NCBI GenBank assembly: GCA_035275805.1
Contig: DATEMG010000645.1
Span: 1-16,352, forward strand
Source: JAJVID01 sp035275805
GTDB taxonomy: Bacteria > Acidobacteriota > Blastocatellia > RBC074
DNA: 16,352 nucleotides
Direction of reading: 5' to 3'
The notes under the pieces were generated by a model. It saw only the letters and a list, made by a program, of their open reading frames with translations. It was not told where the DNA came from and ran no database searches. This document shows, piece after piece, positions 1 through 10,338 of the stretch. The position numbers were made by a program, and so were the translations under genes. How positions within the stretch are numbered: the first letter of the stretch is position 1; each line of letters opens with the position of its first letter.

Positions 1-729
1 AATCAGCCGGCTGGCTTCCAGGGGACGCTGATCCAGGTTCCGGTGGTCGAGGCCGGCGGAGCCGTTCGCGCCGGTCGCTTCGGGATTAAGAACCAGCACT
101 CCAGTCTGGTCTCCTTCTCCGGCGACGCCTACCTCAACGAGATGGGGATCACCAACCCCTTCGACGGCAGCAATGGAGTTTCGGAGAACAACTCCCTGGG
201 CCGATCGGTCGCCGCCTTCGATCCGGTCGAAGACCCGGAAGACGAGGGCGAGGACGTGGAAGCTTTCGCCCAATTCATTAGGCAGCTCAGGGCGCCGGGC
301 CGTGGCCCGATCACCGCCGCCGTCAATAATGGCCAGAATCTGTTTACGGCTATAGGGTGCGCGGTCTGTCACACGGCCTCGTTTAACACCGTTCCTCCGG
401 GCACGGCGATCAACCAGGGCGCGTTCATCGTTCCGGCGGCTCTCGGCAACAAGAACATCCGCCCGTTCGGCGACTTCCTGCTGCACGACATCGGAACTGG
501 CGATGGGATCGTCCAGAACGGCGGCGCGGGCACCAGGAACATGGTGCGCACTGCCCCGCTCTGGGGCCTCCGCATGCGGCCAGAGTTGATGCACGACGGA
601 CTATCGCTCACCTTAAACGATGCGATCCAACGCCACGCGGGTGTTGGCGGCACGATCGCAAGAAACAACTTCAACGGTCTGACGGCAGCCCAGAGGGCGG
701 ATGTCATAGCGTTCCTAAACTCGCTCTAA
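1..729 (+). CDS. Di-haem cytochrome c oxidoreductase (DHOR/DUF1111-like), C-terminal part
   Basis: The reading frame is open from the first base, so the gene starts upstream; 242 codons are visible. A c-type haem site CAVCH lies at 358-372, in the context IGCAVCH. The segment before it (GRFGIKNQHSSL, then GDAYLNEMGITNPF) matches the stretch preceding the second haem in the DHOR family. The segment after it (APLWGLRMRPELMHDG, then a short helix ending AFLNSL) carries the conserved Met/His region and C-terminal helix. Family members are periplasmic di-haem enzymes related to bacterial cytochrome c peroxidases. The other haem and the signal peptide would be outside the window. A plain peroxidase (MauG/CcpA type) is the alternative; I favour DHOR because of the DMGIT-like motif. 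The substrate cannot be told. It is followed within 62 bp by exported proteins on the same strand. Confidence 0.8.
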   Translation, partial: NQPAGFQGTLIQVPVVEAGGAVRAGRFGIKNQHSSLVSFSGDAYLNEMGITNPFDGSNGVSENNSLGRSVAAFDPVEDPEDEGEDVEAFAQFIRQLRAPGRGPITAAVNNGQNLFTAIGCAVCHTASFNTVPPGTAINQGAFIVPAALGNKNIRPFGDFLLHDIGTGDGIVQNGGAGTRNMVRTAPLWGLRMRPELMHDGLSLTLNDAIQRHAGVGGTIARNNFNGLTAAQRADVIAFLNSL

Positions 730-738
730 AGGCGTATC

Positions 739-794
739 CATATGCCATATGCCATATTTCATATGGCATATGGCATATGAAATATGGCATATGA
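739..794. repeat. Period-7 tandem array CATATGS with perfect inverted arms
   Basis: Eight heptamers run without a break: CATATGC twice, CATATTT, CATATGG twice, CATATGA, AATATGG, CATATGA. Two perfect but mutually exclusive inverted repeats can be drawn: 739-757 with 761-779 (19 bp, 3-nt loop), and 746-765 with 774-793 (20 bp, 8-nt loop). The last heptamer contains the ATG at 791 used here as the start of the next gene, so the second hairpin would bury that start. The array begins 9 bp after the stop of the cytochrome gene. Confidence 0.9.
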
Positions 795-1612
795 AAATTG
801 ACCGTACCTCGAAACATTCACCTACACGCTTAAACATCTTGAGCATACCGTACGGATGGGGCTGTCTGTTCTTGATTGTAATGGCATGCCTCCTTTCGTC
901 CAGTTGCTCCAAGACGCCGCCGCCTCGAGTAGAGGAGAAACTGATCCCGCCCGGGACCGTATCAACTGCGAATGCCCCAGCGGTTAAGAGCGCGCCCGAC
1001 CTTCCGCCTGCCAAACCCGAGGAAGTCGCGCAAGCCATCCAAAGGGTGTTCAAAGGCGTCGTAACCATCGAGACTGGCCGAACCCCTTATTTCGCCGTCG
1101 GCGACTTCAACGGTGACTTATCGCAAGACCTGGCCGTGGCGGTGAGGCCGGAGCGGAGCAAACTCGTTGAGATCAACGACGAACTAGCGCCCTGGATTCT
1201 CGTGGAACCAGTCCCGACCGCCAAGCCCGTCCCGAAGGGAGCTTATTCCGCATTGCATGCCGAAATGGTAAAGCGGAAGCGAGTTGTCATTGACGAAGGA
1301 GATTATCTGCTGGCGGTCATTCATGGGTTTCAATCAAAAGGGTGGCGGGACTCGCAGGCCACTCAAACCTACGTGCTGAAGGACGCCGCCGGCTTCAAGA
1401 TGGAAGCCCAGGCGTTTACGCAAATCGTCTGGGCCGGCAATAAAGATAAGCTGCCGCGCATCTGGGGTGATGTGATCGCGCAGGCCATTAATGAGCGTTA
1501 CGGTTTCATCTATTACAACGGGGCGAAGTATAGTTGGTACGACCCGCGCAGTTACAAGCAGGAGGGGCCCGCGAGAACATTCCACGGCGGGGGAGCCAAG
1601 GCGATGCGGTAG
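791..1612 (+). CDS. Putative lipoprotein with one FG-GAP-like loop, function unknown
   Basis: The protein has 273 residues from the ATG at 791. The N-terminus is basic, followed by a hydrophobic stretch (LFLIVMACLL) and a Cys in LLSSSC, which suggests a type II signal peptide, although the lipobox is not canonical. A Pro-rich spacer follows. Around residues 95-110 the segment VGDFNGDLSQDLAVAV has the DxNxDxxxD spacing of FG-GAP/VCBS calcium-binding loops, in a single copy. The rest, ending near YNGAKYSWYDPRSY, matches no family I know. In-frame ATGs at 749 and 770 lie inside the heptamer array and would add the repeat-encoded residues WHMAYEI; a TTG at 839 is also possible. No Shine-Dalgarno sequence is visible before any of these starts. 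The gene lies between a periplasmic cytochrome enzyme and a secreted rhodanese, consistent with an envelope role. Confidence 0.7.
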   Translation: MKIDRTSKHSPTRLNILSIPYGWGCLFLIVMACLLSSSCSKTPPPRVEEKLIPPGTVSTANAPAVKSAPDLPPAKPEEVAQAIQRVFKGVVTIETGRTPYFAVGDFNGDLSQDLAVAVRPERSKLVEINDELAPWILVEPVPTAKPVPKGAYSALHAEMVKRKRVVIDEGDYLLAVIHGFQSKGWRDSQATQTYVLKDAAGFKMEAQAFTQIVWAGNKDKLPRIWGDVIAQAINERYGFIYYNGAKYSWYDPRSYKQEGPARTFHGGGAKAMR

Positions 1613-1624
1613 AAAATCGGAGTT

Positions 1625-1686
1625 CGAGGATAGCGGATAGATAGGCGCCTTCATCGCAATCCTCGATCCTCTATCCTCAATCCTGA
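1625..1686. repeat. Period-7 array with inverted arms, ATCCTCN type
   Basis: The right arm is four heptamers at 1659-1686: ATCCTCG, ATCCTCT, ATCCTCA, ATCCTGA. The left arm is CGAGGAT, AGCGGAT, AGATAGG at 1625-1645. The left arm pairs imperfectly with the right over about 16 bp. The array lies between the stop at 1612 and the ribosome binding site AGGAGA at 1689-1694 of the rhodanese gene. The same heptamer family recurs at 3635-3715. Confidence 0.8.
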
Positions 1687-1701
1687 ACAGGAGACGATCA
1701 G

Positions 1702-2190
1702 ATGAGTTTCAGAGCATGGGCTATAGTGGTTTGCGCGTTATTTTTGTCGACCGGTATGAGCGCGACGACAGCCGGCGTAGGAGCCGCCGGCGTTCAGGAT
1801 CCCGCGCAAGCCAAGGCCGACCAGACAAAGCCTCAGGAACCCGAGTGGATTACAGTTGAAGAGCTGAAATCCAAATTGGCCAAAAACGAGGCGGTAACGA
1901 TCGTTGACCTCCGCGCCGGAGACTCCTTCGCTCAGAGCGCCGACAAGATCAAAGGCGCCATCCACATGAGAGCCAGGAGACTCCCTTACCGGCTCGGCTT
2001 TACGCCCTTCAAAGAGCTTCCCCGCGACAGGGAGATCGTCACCTACTGCGCCTGCTCGAGCGACGAGATAAGCGTTCGCGCGGTCCAGGTCTTCCGGGAG
2101 GCGGGATTCAAGCGCGTCCGCGTTTTGAAAGGCGGATGGCAGGCCTGGCTAAAGGCCGGTGGCCCGGTTGAATCGAAGCCGAAAGTGTAG
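1702..2190 (+). CDS. Secreted rhodanese-like domain protein
   Basis: The protein has 162 residues. Residues 1 to about 28 form a Sec-type signal peptide (hydrophobic core WAIVVCALFL). A Gln/Lys/Pro-rich linker precedes one rhodanese domain at about 48-155. Diagnostic parts are WITVEELKSKL, VDLRAGDSF, the active-site strand and loop IVTYCACSSDE at about 112-122, and the C-terminal GFKRVRVLKGGWQAW. The likely catalytic Cys is C116, with a second Cys two residues later. Rhodaneses move sulfane sulfur or act as persulfide carriers; being exported, this one would work in the periplasm. The start is well supported: AGGAGA at 1689-1694 lies 7 bp before the ATG. It shares its strand with an upstream di-haem enzyme, so a redox or sulfur role is possible but not shown. 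Confidence 0.85.
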   Translation: MSFRAWAIVVCALFLSTGMSATTAGVGAAGVQDPAQAKADQTKPQEPEWITVEELKSKLAKNEAVTIVDLRAGDSFAQSADKIKGAIHMRARRLPYRLGFTPFKELPRDREIVTYCACSSDEISVRAVQVFREAGFKRVRVLKGGWQAWLKAGGPVESKPKV

Positions 2191-2256
2191 TTAAGTAGCG
2201 GGGTGAAGATGAAGGAAAACACCTCATGCTAATTCGGCTAGAAGGGAGATTGGGTG

Positions 2257-3636
2257 ATGAACCGGTTCCTTTACATTTTGATGGCGCTCGCGGCCAGCGC
2301 GCTTACGGTCAGCGCTCAGACAGCCACCGATCACAAGCGACATGTTGTGGACGGCAGTGTTGAAAGCGTTGGGGGACGGCTACGGGTCAGCCTGACCAAC
2401 ACTGATGGCGATCGAGAGTTTCGCGGCGCAGCCCAGATAAGCATCGACGCCCCCGGTCGGCAATCCGAAGTCTCCAGGTTTGAGTTCACGCTCGCCCCCC
2501 AAGAATCGCGACTCTTCCCTCTCGATTCCCCGGGCGCCGCAGGCGATCATTATACGCTCTCGATCCATGAGCGGGCTGGAACGCTCATCCTTCTCAAGAA
2601 CGCGCCCATCAAACGCGCCGCAGAGGCGACGCCGGAGGTTCTGACTCCTCCGGCGCCCACTCCTTCGGCGCCCACTCCTCCGGGCCCTACTACTCCCGAG
2701 CCTACTCCTCCCGCGTCGATGGCCCAGACCACCGCAACAGGCTTGACGGTAAAGGCGCGGCTGACCGCAGGGCGACCCCGCCCATCGCCGGGCGCCGAGA
2801 TCAAACTGTCCCTCGAGCGGGTGAGCCCACCACAGAGTAGGGATGCCAATATCGCTGTGACCGCGGAGGCGCCGGCCGTCACGACAGAGGCCACGACGCC
2901 CGAGCAGCCGAGTGGGCCGCAGGTCGCCGCTATCAACAAGAAGAGGTCGGCCAAGTTCGCGCGCCGAGGGAAAAGTGATGAGATCAAGCCCCCCGCGGCC
3001 CAGATGCCAGCTTCCACTCCGGTCGGCGAGGTCGAGGAGCCAATCCCCGATGATCCCACATCGATTGCCCTAGCCTTCGACATCACCACGCCGTCACCCA
3101 TCATCAACGGCAGCCTCGGCGTCAGCGCGAATGGTTTTAACAGGCGTCAGGCCATTAACATTAAGGGGGCGGGGAACGCTCAATTCGATCTTCCGGACGA
3201 TTTCAACGGGTCGAAGATCAATTACACGCTCACCGACGCCTCAGGCAAAACGCTCATCGCCGGCGAATTCGATTTTGAAGCCCTCAGAATGGAGGATTCC
3301 GTTCGTGTCAGCGAGGTTAAGTTTGACCGTGAGAGCTACTCGCCCGGTCAATCGGCGCATATAGTGATGACGCTCGAAGGCCGCTCGCCGTACGGCTATC
3401 TTCTGGAGATGACGGCCAAGGACGAGAACGGGACGACTCTCATCGACGAGAGCCGCAAAGGGATTTACAGCAAGGGCAAATCAATTCAGGAATTCCAGTT
3501 CGCAATTCCCACCGAGGCCACTGGAGGGATCGGAGTTGAATTCAAAGCATATGGGATCCTGATCAAGAAACTCTTCGATTCCGGCACGCGCGATGTCATT
3601 ATCGGCGACAATCAGGATAATAAAGTAGACAACTGA
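2257..3636 (+). CDS. Secreted beta-rich protein with TPPxP linker, function unknown
   Basis: The protein has 459 residues from the ATG at 2257. GGGAG at 2244-2248 is 8 bp upstream of it; a GTG directly before (2254) is the alternative start. Residues 1 to about 21 are a clear signal peptide ending VSAQ. About 25-115 looks like a beta-sandwich (alternating strands, RLRVSLTN). About 130-155 is a Pro-rich pentapeptide repeat. About 160-265 is low-complexity with a basic patch (KKRSAKFARRGK). About 270-450 appears to hold two more Ig- or macroglobulin-like domains, including SVRVSEVKFDRESYSPGQ, the kind of opening seen in carbohydrate-binding or MG domains. No catalytic motif is visible. The stop TGA overlaps the first unit of the heptamer array beyond. 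A surface or periplasmic structural or adhesion role is a guess. Confidence 0.7.
   Translation: MNRFLYILMALAASALTVSAQTATDHKRHVVDGSVESVGGRLRVSLTNTDGDREFRGAAQISIDAPGRQSEVSRFEFTLAPQESRLFPLDSPGAAGDHYTLSIHERAGTLILLKNAPIKRAAEATPEVLTPPAPTPSAPTPPGPTTPEPTPPASMAQTTATGLTVKARLTAGRPRPSPGAEIKLSLERVSPPQSRDANIAVTAEAPAVTTEATTPEQPSGPQVAAINKKRSAKFARRGKSDEIKPPAAQMPASTPVGEVEEPIPDDPTSIALAFDITTPSPIINGSLGVSANGFNRRQAINIKGAGNAQFDLPDDFNGSKINYTLTDASGKTLIAGEFDFEALRMEDSVRVSEVKFDRESYSPGQSAHIVMTLEGRSPYGYLLEMTAKDENGTTLIDESRKGIYSKGKSIQEFQFAIPTEATGGIGVEFKAYGILIKKLFDSGTRDVIIGDNQDNKVDN
2644..2718 (+). repeat. 15-bp in-frame tandem repeat coding TPPxP
   Basis: Five 15-bp units beginning ACT encode TPPAP, TPSAP, TPPGP, TTPEP and TPPAS. 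They form the interdomain linker of the secreted protein at 2257-3636. The units have diverged at synonymous and non-synonymous sites, so the array is not a very recent expansion. Confidence 0.85.
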
Positions 3637-3715
3637 TAGAAGATCGAGGATAGAGGATCTAGCGGACGACGCGATCTTCCATCCTCTATCTTCCATCCTC
3701 TATCTTCTATCCTCC
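3635..3715. repeat. Period-7 array with inverted arms between convergent genes
   Basis: The left arm is four heptamers at 3635-3662 (GATAGAA, GATCGAG, GATAGAG, GATCTAG). The right arm is six at 3674-3715 (ATCTTCC, ATCCTCT, ATCTTCC, ATCCTCT, ATCTTCT, ATCCTCC). The arms are imperfect reverse complements. The stop of the plus-strand gene (3634-3636) touches the left arm, and the stop of the minus-strand hydrolase (3700-3702) lies inside the right arm, whose last codons are therefore repeat-derived. A bidirectional transcription-end hairpin is plausible; there is no T-run typical of an intrinsic terminator. Confidence 0.85.
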
Positions 3716-5601
3716 GCCCTCGATGTTTTTACCACCGGCAATTTGACGCCTGAAGCCTGGGACTTCGATCTATAGACGCGCTGGGTCGTGGCGACGTAAT
3801 CAGAGTCCTTCGCCTTGAAGATATTCTCGACGTATTTCTGCGGGTTGCGGTCGATCACGGGGAACCAGGTACTCTGGACCTGAACCATGATCTTGTGCCC
3901 CTTCTTGAAGCAGTGGTCTTTGTGAATTAGATCGATGTTGAATTCAGTCACCTTGTCAGGAGTCAACGGCTCGGGTTTATCGAAGCCTTTGTGATACCTC
4001 CCGCGCAACACCTCACCGGCGACCATGAATTGAAAGCCACCCATTTTGTGATTATCGGGCCAATCCTGCGGATAGACGTCGATCAACTTGACGATCCAAT
4101 CGCTGTCCGTGCCTGAAGTCGATGCGAAGAGTTGCGCTATGATCTCGCCCGAGACGGTGAGATCTTCCTCCAAAACTTCAGTCTCCCAACTCAACACGTC
4201 GGGGCGGTCGTTTGCGAACCGCTGATCTTCCATCAGCCACACACGCCAGCCGGAGCCTTTCGGGAAATAGGTCGGCTCGATCGGGCGTCTGCGGTAAGGA
4301 ACCGGATTGGCCGGGTCGGAGACATAACTGTCGAACGCCTTTTCGCCCTCGTCGGTCGGCGCGTCGAATGAGAGTTTGCCGTCTGCGCGGAAGTAGAGCT
4401 TGCGCTCCGTTGTGATATTCACGGGCGGCCACTGATCATAAGTCTTCCACTCGTTGCTGCCGGTCTGGAATGTGACGGCTTCGGGCTGGTTGAGCGAGCC
4501 CTTGCCTTTGAGGTGGTAGGCGAACCAGGGCGCTTCGATCTTACCGCGGAAGTAAACGCCGGTCGCGTTCTTGAATTCGATATTGCCCAGATTCTCGCCT
4601 TCTCCGCGTCTCCACCCGCCGTGATTCCAGGGACCGACGACGATGTAGTTCATCTTACTCTTGTCATTCTTCTCCAGCGCGACATAGGTCTTCATCGGGC
4701 CGTAGAAATCCTCCTGATCAAACCAGCCCGCGACGTGCAGCGTCGGCACGGTGGATTCTTTCAGGTAATGAGACGCCGAGCGCGATTTCCAGAAATTGTC
4801 GAACGACGGGTGCTCGATGAAGTCCTTCCACGTGGGAAGAGTCGGCGTCAGAAAGTTCGACAGCGCCCCCTTCTTCAGATACCACTCGAACATGTCGTAA
4901 GTGTCGAACGTCGGGTCGGCGCCGCCCTTGGAACTCTCGACGCCGTAGACATACTCGTAGCCGTAGCTCAGCCGGAATCCGCCCTGATGAAAGAAGTCGT
5001 CGCCGAGCCAGGTATCGGTCATCGCCGCCTGCGGCGACAGGGCTTTCAGCGCAGGATGCGGCTCCAGCAGGGGGACGGCGGCCAACCACCCAGGGTACGA
5101 CACGCCGAAAACGCCCACGCGCCCGTTGTTGTTCTTGACGTGTTTGACCAGCCAATCGATCGTGTCGTAAGTGTCCGAGGCCTCGTCTACGGACTTCGGG
5201 TCGTTCCTGTCACGCGGCGGGCGATTCATTCTGAACTCGCCTTCGGACTGGTATTTCCCGCGAATGTCCTGAAACGCGAAGATGTAACCGTCCGCGACCA
5301 ATTCCTTGAAAACGAAAGGCAACGTCCCGGCGACTCCGGGTCCGGCGCCGTAAGGGGTGCGCTGCAACAAGATCGGCAGTCGCTCGTTGGAGTTTTTCGG
5401 AACGCAAATGACCGTGTAGAGTTTGACGCCGTCACGCATCGGGATCATCTCTATAATGGTCTCGAACTTCGTCTCGCCGGATTGCGCCGCCTGGCGCCTG
5501 GCCAGCGTCCCGCTGAACGGAACGATCAAGGCAAACAACGTTATAGTCAAAATGACGTGATGGAATCTCGCTTTACGCGGCGAGGCAAACTTATTCAGCA
5601 T
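3700..5601 (-). CDS. Secreted CocE/NonD-family (X-Pro dipeptidyl-peptidase type) serine hydrolase
   Basis: The protein has 633 residues with an N-terminal signal peptide (hydrophobic core at about 15-30). The alpha/beta-hydrolase domain opens with IPMRDGVKLYTVICVP and RTPYG and has QDIRGKYQSEGEF at 111-123. The nucleophile elbow GVSYPG gives Ser168, AGWFDQ gives Asp295 and VVGPWNHGGW gives His327: a complete triad in family order. After about residue 400 comes the C-terminal jelly-roll of this family (GWRVWLMEDQ, then SGEIIAQLFAST, ending near WFPVIDRNPQ). Relatives include cocaine esterase, alpha-amino-acid ester hydrolases, glutaryl-7-ACA acylase and X-Pro dipeptidyl-peptidases, so the substrate is an ester or amide that I cannot narrow. 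A GAGGGG ribosome binding site lies just upstream of the ATG. The last four residues (EDRR) and the stop lie in the heptamer array. It is transcribed from the same strand as the propeller gene 112 bp upstream. Confidence 0.93.
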   Translation of the reverse strand: MLNKFASPRKARFHHVILTITLFALIVPFSGTLARRQAAQSGETKFETIIEMIPMRDGVKLYTVICVPKNSNERLPILLQRTPYGAGPGVAGTLPFVFKELVADGYIFAFQDIRGKYQSEGEFRMNRPPRDRNDPKSVDEASDTYDTIDWLVKHVKNNNGRVGVFGVSYPGWLAAVPLLEPHPALKALSPQAAMTDTWLGDDFFHQGGFRLSYGYEYVYGVESSKGGADPTFDTYDMFEWYLKKGALSNFLTPTLPTWKDFIEHPSFDNFWKSRSASHYLKESTVPTLHVAGWFDQEDFYGPMKTYVALEKNDKSKMNYIVVGPWNHGGWRRGEGENLGNIEFKNATGVYFRGKIEAPWFAYHLKGKGSLNQPEAVTFQTGSNEWKTYDQWPPVNITTERKLYFRADGKLSFDAPTDEGEKAFDSYVSDPANPVPYRRRPIEPTYFPKGSGWRVWLMEDQRFANDRPDVLSWETEVLEEDLTVSGEIIAQLFASTSGTDSDWIVKLIDVYPQDWPDNHKMGGFQFMVAGEVLRGRYHKGFDKPEPLTPDKVTEFNIDLIHKDHCFKKGHKIMVQVQSTWFPVIDRNPQKYVENIFKAKDSDYVATTQRVYRSKSQASGVKLPVVKTSRAEDRR

Positions 5602-5620
5602 TACTATCCCCTCGGAAAAC

Positions 5621-5692
5621 CAACCACGAAGAAACGAAGAGCACGAAGGTGTTTTCTATCCTTTCTTCGTGCTCTTCGTTTCTTCGTGGTTG
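5621..5692. repeat. Perfect 28-bp inverted repeat, CGAAG-based
   Basis: Arms 5621-5648 and 5665-5692 are exact reverse complements with a 16-nt loop. Each arm is itself a quasi-repeat: CGAAG occurs three times at 8- to 9-bp spacing. On the minus strand it lies between the stop of the propeller gene (5714) and the ribosome binding site of the hydrolase gene (start 5601). It could end transcription of the first or form a leader hairpin for the second. Confidence 0.92.
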
Positions 5693-5713
5693 ACCTTCAT
5701 TGTTTCGTTGTGT

Positions 5714-6793
5714 CTACTTCAGGCGTTTCAACTTTACGACCCTTCCTATGGCCATCCATTCTTCGACATAGAGGTTGCCCTGTTTGTCCCAGCAGACGCC
5801 GTGCGGGGAGACGAAAATTCCGTCGAGCCACTGGTCGCGCGGGAGTTTGTTGGTCGCGCGCTTCTTGGCGTCGACCTGATCGCCGAGGTGCGCAACCAGC
5901 TTGTTCTCTTTGTCGAGAATAGTCACGCGTCCGCCGAGATCGCCGACCACCAGGTCGGTCCCGCGAATGTGGAGCGTGGCGGGCAGCCGGAGTTGATCGT
6001 TCTCGGTCCCGTCGAGCGTTCTGACGTGCTTGCCTTCGAGCGTAAACCACTGCAGCCGGTGATTGGCGCGGTCGGTGACCAGGACCAGCGGTTCCCTGCC
6101 CCGCGTGTCAATGATGATCGCGTGCGGCGTGTTGAACTTGCCGTCCTCTTTCGGATTCTCCTTGCTTACCTTGCCACCCCACGAATTGACGTACTCGCCT
6201 TTGGCGTCGTAGCGGTGAATGTAATTCGCGCCGTAACCGTCGGTGACGTAAAAATCCCCGTTCGGCGCGACGGCGACGCCGGTCGGGCGGAATTGATTTT
6301 TGTCCTGGTAGACGCCGGATTTTTCGGGATAGCCTTTCACCCATACGACTTCGCCGTCAATCGTCAGCTTGGCGAATTCATGGCGGAAGAGGTTGGTCAG
6401 GTAGATGAAATCCTGGCGGCCCTCCTTACGGATCAGCATTCCGTGTGTGCCGTTGCCTTCCTTATCGGCCTTCCATTCCTTGCCGAACGATTTGACGAAC
6501 TTGCCGTCCTGATCGAAAACGATGATCGCGTTCTCAGTGTCGGTGTTGAAATAGACGCGATTCTGCGAATCGACCTGAACCGCGCCGTGAGTGCTGCCGA
6601 ATTGCACCCCTTCGGGCAGCTTCCCCCATCCGCTAATCCATTCGTAGCGGTGATTTCCCGTCCCGAGAATGATCGGATCCGTTCCGGCGTAAGCCGAAAA
6701 GCGAGACGTGGCGACGGCCGACGCGGCGACGCTCACGCTCAGGCCGTAAAGAAACCCGCGCCGATTGATTAAATTTGAAATGTCGTTCGACAT
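5714..6793 (-). CDS. Tat-exported NHL beta-propeller, peptidylglycine alpha-amidating lyase (PAL)-like
   Basis: The protein has 359 residues. NRRGFL at 10-15 followed by a hydrophobic stretch ending SAYAG is a twin-arginine signal peptide. The rest is a six-bladed NHL-type propeller with blade motifs such as GVAVAPNGDFYVTDGYG (172-188), LVLVTDRANHRLQWF (236-250) and GVCWDKQGNLYVEEW (332-346). The order and context of key residues match the catalytic core of PAL: three His in THG, PHA and PHG (117, 224, 331) at the places of the zinc ligands, Tyr187 in TDGY, and Arg242 in TDRAN. PAL cleaves peptidyl-alpha-hydroxyglycine to an amide and glyoxylate. The true bacterial substrate is unknown, and no monooxygenase (PHM) partner is in the window. 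GGAGG lies 6 bp before the ATG. A plain structural NHL protein is the alternative. Confidence 0.8.
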   Translation of the reverse strand: MSNDISNLINRRGFLYGLSVSVAASAVATSRFSAYAGTDPIILGTGNHRYEWISGWGKLPEGVQFGSTHGAVQVDSQNRVYFNTDTENAIIVFDQDGKFVKSFGKEWKADKEGNGTHGMLIRKEGRQDFIYLTNLFRHEFAKLTIDGEVVWVKGYPEKSGVYQDKNQFRPTGVAVAPNGDFYVTDGYGANYIHRYDAKGEYVNSWGGKVSKENPKEDGKFNTPHAIIIDTRGREPLVLVTDRANHRLQWFTLEGKHVRTLDGTENDQLRLPATLHIRGTDLVVGDLGGRVTILDKENKLVAHLGDQVDAKKRATNKLPRDQWLDGIFVSPHGVCWDKQGNLYVEEWMAIGRVVKLKRLK

Positions 6794-6803
6794 TCAGAGC
6801 CTC

Positions 6804-6900
6804 CAGGTGTCAGGTGTCAGGTGTCAGGTGTCAGGTGTCAGGTGTCAGGCGCCAGGTTAATAAGAGGAACTGAAACCTGAAACCTGAAACCTGAAACCTG
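6804..6900. repeat. Period-7 array: six CAGGTGT, then four CTGAAAC
   Basis: Six exact CAGGTGT units (6804-6845) plus a degenerate CAGGCGC are followed, after a short spacer, by four exact CTGAAAC units (6870-6897). The reverse complement of the right arm has the heptamer CAGGTTT, so the arms pair along their length with one G-A mismatch per unit. The array fills almost the whole 110-bp gap between the RND stop (6904) and the ribosome binding site of the propeller gene (GGAGG, just below 6804 on the other strand). Confidence 0.92.
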
Positions 6901-6903
6901 CCA

Positions 6904-10200
<3,297 letters not shown>

Positions 10201-10338
10201 ATATGCGATCTCAAATTATGTATTGATGACTTCAAAAATCGTTGAATATAAAACCTACGCGGGCTTGATTTTACAGGACCGCGCCCTCCATTCTAAGGAC
10301 GGCGGGGCTTAAAAGCGAGTTGCAGGAAACTTGAGCGG

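Noticed and set aside
749..790. The lipoprotein starting at 749
   Set aside because: The 14 extra residues are a direct translation of the heptamer array and put a repeat in front of an otherwise normal signal peptide; 791 was preferred, with the alternative recorded.
4513..5922. A 469-codon open frame on the plus strand
   Set aside because: It is antisense to the hydrolase and runs across the spacer hairpin into the propeller gene; there is no recognisable domain and the opposite strand has clear motifs.
739..6900. CRISPR array
   Set aside because: The repeats are 7 bp long and directly contiguous, with no unique spacers and no cas genes.
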